From: an uncultured Lachnospiraceae bacterium
Lineage (GTDB): Bacteria > Bacillota > Clostridia > Lachnospirales > Lachnospiraceae
Assembly (NCBI GenBank): GCA_905235845.1
Contig: CAJONG010000007.1
Coordinates: 1-44,984 of the forward strand
Length of the DNA stretch: 44,984 nucleotides
Direction: 5' to 3'
Position 1 is the stretch's first letter. Every line of letters begins with the position of its first letter. The notes beneath the pieces were generated by a model. It did not search any database. It worked only from the letters and a program-made list of their open reading frames with translations, and had not been told where the DNA came from. The position numbers were made by a program, and so were the translations under genes. Below, piece after piece: positions 1 through 8,204 of this stretch.

Positions 1-1
1 G

Positions 2-484
2 ACCTTCGAACTTCTTACACAGGCTGCAGGGAGGGCAGGCCGCGGTACACATCCCGGAGAGGTTGTGATACAGACCTATCAGCCGGATAATTACAGTATA
101 GTTAAGGCGGCAGGTCAGGACTACGAAGCGTTCTATGAAGAGGAGATACTCTACAGAGAGATATCCGGATACCCTCCGGTGCTTAATATAATGGCTGTTC
201 TTATAAGCGGCAGGGATAACGATGAGACCTGTATGCAGGCAATGAAGCTGTCAGCCATATGCAGGGCAGGCGGTGAGGATATCATACTCGTAGGTCCGGG
301 CAAAGCGGGAATAGGGAAGGTCAATGATTATTACAGATATGTATTCTATGTTAAGAGTGGGGACAGGGATGCACTTATAAGACTTAAGGATGCAATGGAG
401 GATCGGATCGACATGGAGAAGGATTCAGGAGCCTTAAAAAGGGTTCTTATCACATTCGATCTTAACCCCATGAGTCCTTTTTGA
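2..484 (+). CDS. priA: Primosomal protein N' (PriA helicase), C-terminal part
   Basis: The frame is open from base 2, so the gene starts before the window; 160 codons remain. PriA is a 3'-5' superfamily 2 DNA helicase that restarts stalled replication forks by loading the replicative helicase. The first residues include QAAGRAGR, the helicase motif VI (Gln/Arg finger), followed by PGEVVIQTYQPDN, which is typical of the PriA C-terminal region. The rest matches the C-terminal domain in length and character, ending shortly after VLITFDLNPMSPF. The deformylase gene follows 13 bases later. Identification rests on motif VI plus the neighbouring def-fmt genes, which is the conserved Firmicutes order. 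Confidence 0.93.
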   Translation, partial: TFELLTQAAGRAGRGTHPGEVVIQTYQPDNYSIVKAAGQDYEAFYEEEILYREISGYPPVLNIMAVLISGRDNDETCMQAMKLSAICRAGGEDIILVGPGKAGIGKVNDYYRYVFYVKSGDRDALIRLKDAMEDRIDMEKDSGALKRVLITFDLNPMSPF

Positions 485-497
485 CAGGGAGATTCAA

Positions 498-986
498 ATG
501 GCACTTAGACAGATCAGAATTCAGGGAGATCCGGTACTGGAAAAGGTATGCAAGGAAGTTAAGGAGGTAACTCCGAGGACGCTTGAACTTATCGGAGATA
601 TGCTTGATACCATGTATGAAGCTAACGGTGTGGGACTGGCTGCTCCTCAGGTGGGTATACTTAAGAGGATAGTGGTCATAGACGTGACGGGAGAGGATCC
701 CATAGTCATGATCAATCCAAAGCTGGTGGAAAGCAGCGGTGAACAGACAGGATATGAAGGCTGCCTGTCGGTACCGGGTGTAAGCGGTAAGGTGACAAGA
801 CCTGACTATGTCAAGGCGGTATACTGCAACGAGCAGATGGAGCTTAAGGAGATCGAGGGTACGGAGCTTCTGGCAAGAGCCATATGCCATGAGCTTGAAC
901 ATCTCGACGGACATATGTATACCGAGAAGGTTATAGGCGAGCTTGTGGACAATTCCGAGCTCAAGGAGGAATCCGAACCGGAATAA
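498..986 (+). CDS. def: Peptide deformylase
   Basis: Removes the formyl group from the N-terminal methionine of nascent proteins in the cytoplasm, using a bound divalent metal. All three family motifs are visible: GVGLAAPQVG near residue 48, EGCLSVPG with metal ligand Cys89, and HELEHLDG with ligands His131 and His135 and catalytic Glu132. At 162 residues it has the usual length. A GGGAGA ribosome binding site lies 6 bases before the ATG. It sits between priA and fmt; pairing with fmt makes sense because the two enzymes remove and add the same formyl group. Confidence 0.97.
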   Translation: MALRQIRIQGDPVLEKVCKEVKEVTPRTLELIGDMLDTMYEANGVGLAAPQVGILKRIVVIDVTGEDPIVMINPKLVESSGEQTGYEGCLSVPGVSGKVTRPDYVKAVYCNEQMELKEIEGTELLARAICHELEHLDGHMYTEKVIGELVDNSELKEESEPE

Positions 987-1004
987 GCCGGATGCGAGGT
1001 GGAT

Positions 1005-1934
1005 ATGGATATAGTATATATGGGGACTCCCGACTTCGCGGTGGGTGCCCTTAAGTCTGTTATAGAGGCAGGACATAATGTAAAGCTTGTGGTCACACAG
1101 CCGGATAAGGTAAGAGGCAGGGGTAAGGAAGTCTCTTACTGCCCTGTTAAGGAAGAAGCCATTGCACATGGCATAGAGGTGTTCCAGCCTGTCAGGATAA
1201 GGGATGCACAGAATGTGGAAAGGCTTAAGAGCATAGCTGCGGATGTGTATGTGGTGGCTGCATTCGGTCAGATCCTGTCACAGGAGATACTTGATATTCC
1301 AAGATACGGATGCATCAATATCCATGCATCGCTTCTGCCCAAGTACAGAGGAGCTGCGCCTATCCAGTGGTGTATATTAAACGGTGAGAAGGAGACGGGG
1401 ATCACCATAATGCAGATGGATAAAGGGGTGGATACAGGAGATATCCTCCTGCAAAAAAAGCTTGATATAGATCCTAAGGAGACGGGAGCAAGTCTTTTTG
1501 ACAAGCTTGCCGTACTTGGAGGCGAGACAATAGTTGAGGCGCTGGATGCAATTGAGAAGGGGAAGATAACGCCTGTTAAGCAGGATGAGAGCAAGGCGAC
1601 CCATGTGGGGATGCTGTCAAAGGATATGGGCAGGATCGTATGGAGTGATGCTGCGGATAAGATAGAGAGATACGTCAGAGGCCTTAATTCATGGCCGTGT
1701 ACATATACATATACAGGCGGCAAGCTGCTTAAGATATGGGAAGCCGATACAGATAGCTGTGATGAAGGTGAAGCTCCGGGGAGAGTACTTAGGGCGGATA
1801 AGACCGGTATATATGTAGCTACGGGCAAGGGCTGTCTGGTCATCAAGTCACTTCAGCTTGAAGGTAAAAAGAGGATGGAGTCCGGTGCGTTCCTCTTAGG
1901 ATATTCCATAAAGCCCGGAGATATACTGGGATAA
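1005..1934 (+). CDS. fmt: Methionyl-tRNA formyltransferase
   Basis: Transfers a formyl group from 10-formyl-tetrahydrofolate to Met-tRNA(fMet) for translation initiation. The start MDIVYMGTPDFAV matches the canonical Fmt N-terminus, so I choose ATG 1005; an in-frame GTG at 999 would add two residues, but GAGGTGG at 996-1002 is better read as the ribosome binding site. The catalytic segment NIHASLLPKYRGAAPIQW and the following GITIMQMDKGVDTGDIL are characteristic of the formyltransferase domain. The C-terminal part corresponds to the tRNA-binding beta-barrel domain. Length (309 residues) is normal. It is co-transcribed with def upstream and rsmB downstream. Confidence 0.96.
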   Translation: MDIVYMGTPDFAVGALKSVIEAGHNVKLVVTQPDKVRGRGKEVSYCPVKEEAIAHGIEVFQPVRIRDAQNVERLKSIAADVYVVAAFGQILSQEILDIPRYGCINIHASLLPKYRGAAPIQWCILNGEKETGITIMQMDKGVDTGDILLQKKLDIDPKETGASLFDKLAVLGGETIVEALDAIEKGKITPVKQDESKATHVGMLSKDMGRIVWSDAADKIERYVRGLNSWPCTYTYTGGKLLKIWEADTDSCDEGEAPGRVLRADKTGIYVATGKGCLVIKSLQLEGKKRMESGAFLLGYSIKPGDILG

Positions 1935-1954
1935 GGCTTAAGATACAGGCATAT

Positions 1955-3346
1955 ATGATGGATACGGGAAGATCGGATAAGAATAAGACAAGAGACAATA
2001 ACGTGATCAATGTAAGAGAGCTTGCGCTTGATGTGCTGCTTGACATGTCTAAGGGAGATGAAAAGAGCAGTAAGCTTCTTAAATCCGTGCTGGATAAGTA
2101 TGATTATCTGCCTGACAGGGATAAAAGCTTCTTAAAAAGGCTCGTAAACGGAAGTATAGAATACAGGATAAGGCTTGATCATATAATAGACATGTATTCA
2201 AGGACTCCTGTGTCAAAGATGAAGCCGCTTATAAGAGAGCTTATCAGAATGAGCGCATATCAGATCCTGTATATGGACAGAGTGCCGGATAGCGCAGCCT
2301 GCAATGAGGCAGTGAAGCTTGCAAGGAAAAGAGGCATGGAAGGTCTGTCGGGCTTCGTCAATGGTGTGTTAAGGGCTATCGCGGGTAATAAGGACTCGGT
2401 TCCTAAGCTTACAGAGGGTAAGGATGGGGACTATATCAGGGTAAGCAGCATAACCTGGTCATGTCCGGAGATCATCGTAGGGGAACTGGTAAAGGATTAC
2501 GGCAGGGAGAGGACTGAGGATATTCTTAGGGCATCCCTTAAAGCTGACAGGGGAGTATGGGTAAGGATAGATGAAAGTCTTGATAAGGATACCATAGATA
2601 AGATAAAAGCCGATATCGAAGGAGATGCCGGAGGCTATGATATCAGTACCCATGAAGATATTCCGGATATAAGCTATGCCGTAATAAGCAGGGAACCCGA
2701 CAGAGTGACACGCATGTCACATTTTACCGAGGGGCATATCACCATACAGGACATAAGCAGTATGATGGTATGTGAGATGGCAGGCTTAGGTAAATATGCC
2801 GGTGGGAAGATAAGGCTGCTTGATATGTGTGCGGCTCCGGGAGGCAAGACCATGCATGCCGTGTCCAAAAGCATAAGATACGGTATAGATGTTAAGATAA
2901 GAAGCCTTGATGTGAGTGCGGGCAAAGCAGCGCTCATAGATGATAATGTACGCCGGATGGGATATGAAGGCTATGTAAGCACGGGTGTATGGGATGCGAC
3001 GGTATATGATGAAGGCTCAGAGCAGGCATATGACGTAGTTATCGCGGATGTTCCCTGCTCGGGACTCGGAGTTATGGGACGTAAGCCCGATATCAAATAC
3101 AATATCACGGCAGACGGATATAAAAGCCTTGAAGTACTCCAAAGAAGCATACTTGATAATGCGGTCAGATATGTTAAGAAGGGAGGGAGGCTCATATTCT
3201 CCACCTGTACTATGAGGAAGGCCGAGAATGATGCCAATACACGGTATATCCTTGATAAGGGAGAGTATGAACTGATAAGCGAGAAACAACTGTACTTATC
3301 GGATGATCATGACGGCTTCTATATAGCGGTTCTTGACAGAAGATAG
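1955..3346 (+). CDS. rsmB: 16S rRNA (cytosine-5) methyltransferase B
   Basis: SAM-dependent enzyme that methylates C967 (E. coli numbering) of 16S rRNA. The N-terminal ~150 residues form a NusB-like RNA-binding domain (NVRELALDVLLDM, then SVLDKYDYLPDRDKSFLKRL). The methyltransferase domain has SAM motif I DMCAAPGGKTMH, motif IV ADVPCSGLG with Cys368, and motif VI FSTCTMRKAEND with catalytic Cys418. Two cysteines are required in this family and both are present. Length (463) is typical. The exact start is not certain: ATG 1955 and ATG 1958 are adjacent and the ribosome binding site is weak, but the residues before NVRELAL are not conserved anyway. Confidence 0.95.
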   Translation: MMDTGRSDKNKTRDNNVINVRELALDVLLDMSKGDEKSSKLLKSVLDKYDYLPDRDKSFLKRLVNGSIEYRIRLDHIIDMYSRTPVSKMKPLIRELIRMSAYQILYMDRVPDSAACNEAVKLARKRGMEGLSGFVNGVLRAIAGNKDSVPKLTEGKDGDYIRVSSITWSCPEIIVGELVKDYGRERTEDILRASLKADRGVWVRIDESLDKDTIDKIKADIEGDAGGYDISTHEDIPDISYAVISREPDRVTRMSHFTEGHITIQDISSMMVCEMAGLGKYAGGKIRLLDMCAAPGGKTMHAVSKSIRYGIDVKIRSLDVSAGKAALIDDNVRRMGYEGYVSTGVWDATVYDEGSEQAYDVVIADVPCSGLGVMGRKPDIKYNITADGYKSLEVLQRSILDNAVRYVKKGGRLIFSTCTMRKAENDANTRYILDKGEYELISEKQLYLSDDHDGFYIAVLDRR

Positions 3347-3394
3347 TGTGAACGGCATAGTAGGATAATATGTCGCATAAGACGGAATGTGATT

Positions 3395-4432
3395 ATGGAT
3401 ATTAAATCTCTTGATCATGATGAACTTAAGAAGCTTCTTAGTGACTATGGGGAGCCGGCATACAGGGAGAAGCAGCTTTTTGAATGGATGCATGCAAGGC
3501 ATGTATCGGATTATGATAAGATGACGGATCTGTCCAAGAAGTTTAGGGAGAGACTGAAGCAGGAACAGCCTCTGACGGTTCTTAATGCCGTTGAGAGATA
3601 TATATCCGATTTAGACGGCACCAGAAAGTACCTTTTTGCCCTGTCTGATGATAATCTTGTGGAGAGCGTGCTTATGAAGTATAAGCACGGTAACAGCGTG
3701 TGCATATCTTCACAGGTGGGATGCAGGATGGGCTGCAGATTCTGTGCTTCGACTCTTGACGGGCTTGTAAGAAACCTTAAGCCATCCGAGATGCTTGAGC
3801 AGATATATGCCATCGAAAGGGATACCGGCGAAAGAGTATCCAATGTGGTGGTGATGGGTACGGGAGAGCCTCTTGATAATTATGATAATCTCATACGCTT
3901 CTATAAGCTCCTGACAGACAAAAAGGGACTTAACATATCGGGCAGGAATGTGACCGTATCAACCTGCGGTATTGTGCCGGAGATATACAGGCTTGCGGAT
4001 GAACATCTGACACTTACGCTGGCATTATCACTCCATGCCGTGACGGATGAGAAGAGAAGGACTATAATGCCGATAGCCAATGAATATACCATAGATGAGC
4101 TTAAGAAGGCCTGCATATACTATGGAGAGCAGACGGGCAGAAGGATAAGTCTTGAATACAGCCTGATAGCCGGAGTCAACGATTCCGCCTTGGATGCCGA
4201 TAAGCTTGGCAGGATCGCACACGAGATAGGCGCACATATCAACCTGATACCTGTCAATCCGGTCAAGGAAAGGGACTACAGGCGGGGCAATCGCGCCAGT
4301 ATCGAGGCCTTCAAAAATAAACTTGAAAAAAACGCAAATAATGTTACTATTAGAAGAGAAATGGGGCAGGATATCAATGCATCCTGCGGACAGTTGCGTC
4401 ACAGGCGCCTAAGTAAGACTGATTATGATTAA
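3395..4432 (+). CDS. rlmN: 23S rRNA A2503/tRNA A37 C2-methyltransferase (radical SAM)
   Basis: Radical-SAM enzyme that methylates C2 of adenosine 2503 in 23S rRNA and of A37 in some tRNAs. The [4Fe-4S] ligands are in CRMGCRFC (Cys110, Cys114, Cys117 from ATG 3395). VVVMGTGEPLDN and LALSLHAV are standard RlmN signatures, and the C-terminal SCGQLR carries the methyl-bearing cysteine region. I choose ATG 3395 (MDIKSLDHDELKKLL); an in-frame GTG at 3389 is the alternative. The gene overlaps the phosphatase gene by 8 bases, suggesting translational coupling. Confidence 0.96.
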   Translation: MDIKSLDHDELKKLLSDYGEPAYREKQLFEWMHARHVSDYDKMTDLSKKFRERLKQEQPLTVLNAVERYISDLDGTRKYLFALSDDNLVESVLMKYKHGNSVCISSQVGCRMGCRFCASTLDGLVRNLKPSEMLEQIYAIERDTGERVSNVVVMGTGEPLDNYDNLIRFYKLLTDKKGLNISGRNVTVSTCGIVPEIYRLADEHLTLTLALSLHAVTDEKRRTIMPIANEYTIDELKKACIYYGEQTGRRISLEYSLIAGVNDSALDADKLGRIAHEIGAHINLIPVNPVKERDYRRGNRASIEAFKNKLEKNANNVTIRREMGQDINASCGQLRHRRLSKTDYD

Positions 4433-5156
4433 GACCTTTTCTATAACAGACATCGGTAAGAAGAGAAAGATGAACCAGGACTATGTATATACGTCCGAGA
4501 TGCCGGTAGGACCTCTGCCCAATCTTTTTCTGGTAGCTGATGGAATGGGAGGCCATAAGGCCGGTGACTATGCATCAAAGTGTGCAATAGAGACAATAGT
4601 GGAGACTGTTGAGTCTTCTTCGGATACGGAAGCGGTTCCGGTACTGGAGAAGGCTATTCGTCGTGCCAATGAGGTGGTAAGGAGACGATCAAAAGAGGAT
4701 GAGGCTCTGAACGGCATGGGAACCACCGTGGTGGCTGCCACGCTTGAAGGAGATACCATGTATGTGGCTAATGTGGGAGACAGCAGACTCTATGTAGTGA
4801 GCCCGAGAGAGATCAGGCAGATAACAAGAGACCACTCACTTGTGGAAGAGATGGTAAGGATGGGCGGACTTAAGCGCGAGCAGGCCAGGTCGCATCCCGA
4901 TAAGAATATAATCACCAGAGCAATAGGAGCGGAGGATGAGATCGAGGTCGACTTCTTTCAGGTGCAGCTTAAGCATGGAGACATAGTGCTTATGTGTTCG
5001 GACGGGCTGACCAATATGATCGAGGACGAAGAGATCCGCATGATACTCCACGGACAGAGAGATCTGGTGGAGAAAGCAGAAAGCCTTGTCAATGCAGCCA
5101 ACAATAACGGCGGCAAGGACAATATAGCCGTGGTGCTCATACAACCGCAGGCTTAA
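4425..5156 (+). CDS. prpC: PP2C-family Ser/Thr protein phosphatase
   Basis: Metal-dependent phosphatase that reverses phosphorylation by the kinase encoded next to it. All PP2C motifs are visible in order: NQDYVYT, ADGMGGHKAGDYAS (metal-binding Asp and Gly), GMGTTVVAA, ANVGDSRLY, CSDGLTNMI, and the C-terminal GGKDNIAVVL with metal-binding Asp and Asn. At 243 residues it is the normal soluble stand-alone form. The start overlaps rlmN by 8 bases and prkC starts 11 bases after its stop. The phosphatase-kinase pair controls cell-wall and growth-related targets in Firmicutes. Confidence 0.95.
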   Translation: MIKTFSITDIGKKRKMNQDYVYTSEMPVGPLPNLFLVADGMGGHKAGDYASKCAIETIVETVESSSDTEAVPVLEKAIRRANEVVRRRSKEDEALNGMGTTVVAATLEGDTMYVANVGDSRLYVVSPREIRQITRDHSLVEEMVRMGGLKREQARSHPDKNIITRAIGAEDEIEVDFFQVQLKHGDIVLMCSDGLTNMIEDEEIRMILHGQRDLVEKAESLVNAANNNGGKDNIAVVLIQPQA

Positions 5157-5167
5157 GAGGAATATAG

Positions 5168-7240
5168 ATGATAAAGATTGGAATGATGTTGGGGGATCGA
5201 TATGAGATCCTGGAAAAAATCGGCACCGGCGGTATGTCGGACGTATATAAGGCAAAAGACCACAAGCTTAACAGGCCTGTGGCTGTTAAGGTACTGAAGC
5301 AGGAGTTCTCGGAGAACGCTAATTTTGTATCAAAATTCCGTGCGGAGGCGCAGGCGGCAGCAGGCATGATGCATCCCAATATCGTCAATGTATATGACGT
5401 AGGCGAAGAGGGTGGCACACAGTATATAGTGATGGAGCTTGTGGAGGGCATCACTCTTAAGAAGTATATAGAGAAAAAGTCCAGACTCTCAGTTAAGGAA
5501 GCTACAAGTATAGCCATACAGGTATCCATGGGTATCGAAGCGGCACATAACAACCATATCATCCACAGGGATATCAAACCTCAGAATATCATGATAAGCA
5601 AGGATGGTAAGGTGAAGGTTACAGACTTCGGTATAGCCAAGGCAGTAAGCAGCAATACGATCACCTCCAATGTCATGGGAAGTGTGCACTATACATCTCC
5701 CGAACAGGCAAGGGGCGGGTACTCGGATGAGAAGAGTGATATATATTCGCTGGGTATTACCTTTTTTGAGATGCTTACAGGGCGAGTGCCCTTTAACGGT
5801 GAGACCACTGTGGCAATAGCCATCAAGCATATACAGGAGCCTATGCCAAGCCCAAGGAATTATGTGGGTGATGTACCCATAAGTGTAGAGCAGATAGTGC
5901 TTAAATGTACCCAGAAGAGCCCTGACAGAAGATATCAGAACATGCAGGAGCTCATAGATGACCTTAAGAGATCGCTCATGACTCCGGATATAGACTTTGT
6001 TAAGTTAGGTGATCCCGATGAGGAGGCTACTACAAGAACCATATCGGAAGATGAACTTGATGAGGTAAAGAACAGAGTAAGGGTAAGGGAAGAGTACGAG
6101 GATGAGTACTCTGTCAGGGTGAACAAGGATGCATCGGAGCGAAGCCGGGGAGAGAGGACTTCGTCCAAGAAGAGCAGATCATCTTCCGGTTCCGGTAATA
6201 AGGGTAAGAATAAGAACGGCAGTCAGAGTAAGAAGAAGGGAAGCGGTAAGCGCCCGGATTATATAGATGATAAGAGGAATCAAAAGGGCAGTTCATCGTC
6301 TAAGAACAATAAGATAAGCAATAAGGGCGACAGGATCACGACGATAATGGCGGTGATCGCAGCGATCATCATAGGACTCGTGATCATAGCCATAGTCGGA
6401 AGAGCATTCGGGATATTTGATTTTAATAAGAGTAAAGGAGAGGGTGATACCGTAGCTGTCACTGATATAACAAATGCAGTATCACAGGATACGGGTGCGA
6501 TCACGGAGAGTCAGGTAGCCGTGCCGGAAGTGATAGGGATGTCATATGCCGAGGCTGTGGCTACACTTAACAAGGAAGGACTTGAGGTGGAGAAGGCCGA
6601 GGTTGCGAGTGATACCGTAACTAAGGGTAATGTGGTGGATCAGGTGCCTGCGGCAGGAGTTGTCATTGAACGTAACAGCACCGTGATACTGAGTGTAAGC
6701 ACCGGAGCAAGTGCATCTAAGGTGCATGTGCCTAATCTTATCGGACTTGATCCCATGGATGCCACGGCACTTCTTATTGAGAACGGCCTGCAGGCAGGAG
6801 CCATAGAAGAGACTACCAATCCGGACGAGAATCTGACAGGCAAGATCTGTTATCAGAGCTATACGGAGAATTCCGCAGTGGATGCCGGAACCATAATAGA
6901 CATGAAGTTAAGTATAGGTGTAGGTACTGTTACATACAGCTATATAGGCAATATCGAGAGCCCGGCCGTAGAGGATGGGGATTATTCAAGCGGTACAGAG
7001 GCTACCGTGATACTGACCACAACGGAGGGCGTGGAGCTTAAGAGAGAGACCACATCCAATTTCCCGGTGTCCATGAACATATCAGGGATAGCTGACAGCA
7101 GCTCCGGTATCGTGAGCATCATATATAAGGTTACCATACCCGGTTCAACCACTACGGATGAGAACGGTAATGTTATAGATATACCGTCCATCATGGAGGA
7201 GAGAGCCATAACACGCACCGTTGATTTCACTAAGGAGTAA
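5168..7240 (+). CDS. prkC: PASTA-domain Ser/Thr kinase PrkC
   Basis: Membrane Ser/Thr kinase that senses peptidoglycan fragments. Kinase domain ~residues 10-270: glycine loop GTGGMSDV (19-26), ATP-binding Lys41, catalytic HRDIKPQN with Asp135, DFG Asp153, and GSVHYTSPEQARG activation/P+1 segment. A long Ser/Lys-rich basic linker (~320-388) leads to one membrane segment (~390-415). Outside lie two clear PASTA repeats (~449-515 and ~518-585), then ~105 residues without a clear PASTA pattern (beta-rich, Ser/Thr-rich). Length 690 is ordinary for the family. The partner phosphatase is immediately upstream. Confidence 0.94.
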   Translation: MIKIGMMLGDRYEILEKIGTGGMSDVYKAKDHKLNRPVAVKVLKQEFSENANFVSKFRAEAQAAAGMMHPNIVNVYDVGEEGGTQYIVMELVEGITLKKYIEKKSRLSVKEATSIAIQVSMGIEAAHNNHIIHRDIKPQNIMISKDGKVKVTDFGIAKAVSSNTITSNVMGSVHYTSPEQARGGYSDEKSDIYSLGITFFEMLTGRVPFNGETTVAIAIKHIQEPMPSPRNYVGDVPISVEQIVLKCTQKSPDRRYQNMQELIDDLKRSLMTPDIDFVKLGDPDEEATTRTISEDELDEVKNRVRVREEYEDEYSVRVNKDASERSRGERTSSKKSRSSSGSGNKGKNKNGSQSKKKGSGKRPDYIDDKRNQKGSSSSKNNKISNKGDRITTIMAVIAAIIIGLVIIAIVGRAFGIFDFNKSKGEGDTVAVTDITNAVSQDTGAITESQVAVPEVIGMSYAEAVATLNKEGLEVEKAEVASDTVTKGNVVDQVPAAGVVIERNSTVILSVSTGASASKVHVPNLIGLDPMDATALLIENGLQAGAIEETTNPDENLTGKICYQSYTENSAVDAGTIIDMKLSIGVGTVTYSYIGNIESPAVEDGDYSSGTEATVILTTTEGVELKRETTSNFPVSMNISGIADSSSGIVSIIYKVTIPGSTTTDENGNVIDIPSIMEERAITRTVDFTKE

Positions 7241-7272
7241 GGCTTAAGATCATACGGATTTATGAGGGATTA

Positions 7273-8148
7273 ATGCAAGGTAAGATCATCAGAGGTATAG
7301 GCGGCTTCTATTATGTACATAATGGAAGCCATATTTATCAGTGTAAGGCAAAAGGAATCTTCAGAAAGCAGGGTATCAAGCCCCTTGTGGGAGACGATGT
7401 GGATATGGAGGTCCTTGATGAAGAGGCATATGAGGGGAATATTATCGACATACTTCCCAGAAGAAGTGAGATCATCCGCCCCAATGTGGCTAATGTGGAT
7501 CAGGCGATGATCATATTCGCCATAGCCAGGCCTGACCCGAATTTTAACCTGTTGGACAGATTCCTCATCATGATGAGACAGAAGGAGCTCCCCTGTGTGA
7601 TCGTATTCAATAAGCAGGATATTGCAGGAGAAGAAGAGAAGACGGAGATAAAAAGCGCATATGAGGGCTGCGGATGCAGGGTACTGTTCGTAAGCGCTAC
7701 AGAGGGTGAGGGTATGGATGATATAAGGAAGGTGCTGGCGCATAAGACCACAACTGTTGCCGGACCGAGCGGTGTTGGCAAGTCAAGTATCATCAACAGG
7801 CTTCAGGATGGTATCGTCATGGAAACCGGTGCCATAAGTGTCAAGATAGACAGAGGAAGGCATACCACGAGACATTCCGAGATGATCGCCATAGATACGG
7901 ATACATATATACTGGATACGCCGGGATTCAGCTCTCTCAGACTTTTTGATATGGAAAAAGAAGAGCTTAAGGATTATTATCCCGAATTCGACGAATACAG
8001 GGACGGCTGCAGATTCCTTAATTGTATGCACACGGACGAGCCTGACTGCATGGTTAAGGATGCCGTCAAAGAGGGGAAGATAAGCAGGCTAAGATATGAT
8101 AATTATGCTGTACTCTATAATGAACTTACGGCACAGAAGAGATACTGA
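7273..8148 (+). CDS. rsgA: Ribosome small-subunit biogenesis GTPase A
   Basis: Circularly permuted GTPase that helps late maturation of the 30S subunit. The permuted order is visible: G4-type FNKQD (about residue 115) comes before the P-loop GPSGVGKSS (164-172), followed by G3 DTPGFSSL. The C-terminal zinc site is Cys246-x4-Cys251-x-His253-x5-Cys259. An N-terminal OB-fold (GKIIRGIGGFYYV...KPLVGDDV) precedes the GTPase. GAGGGA lies a few bases before the ATG. In Bacillus subtilis this gene is followed by rpe and a thiamine pyrophosphokinase gene; here a histidine kinase gene follows. Confidence 0.95.
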   Translation: MQGKIIRGIGGFYYVHNGSHIYQCKAKGIFRKQGIKPLVGDDVDMEVLDEEAYEGNIIDILPRRSEIIRPNVANVDQAMIIFAIARPDPNFNLLDRFLIMMRQKELPCVIVFNKQDIAGEEEKTEIKSAYEGCGCRVLFVSATEGEGMDDIRKVLAHKTTTVAGPSGVGKSSIINRLQDGIVMETGAISVKIDRGRHTTRHSEMIAIDTDTYILDTPGFSSLRLFDMEKEELKDYYPEFDEYRDGCRFLNCMHTDEPDCMVKDAVKEGKISRLRYDNYAVLYNELTAQKRY

Positions 8149-8204
8149 TATGGTGATGCAGGAGTATCTTAGGGCATGGCAGAAACAGACGGAGACGGAG
8201 AGAT

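Noticed and set aside
462-1169. Long minus-strand open frame opposite def and fmt
   Set aside because: It is antisense to two genes with full family motifs, has no ribosome binding site and resembles no protein family.
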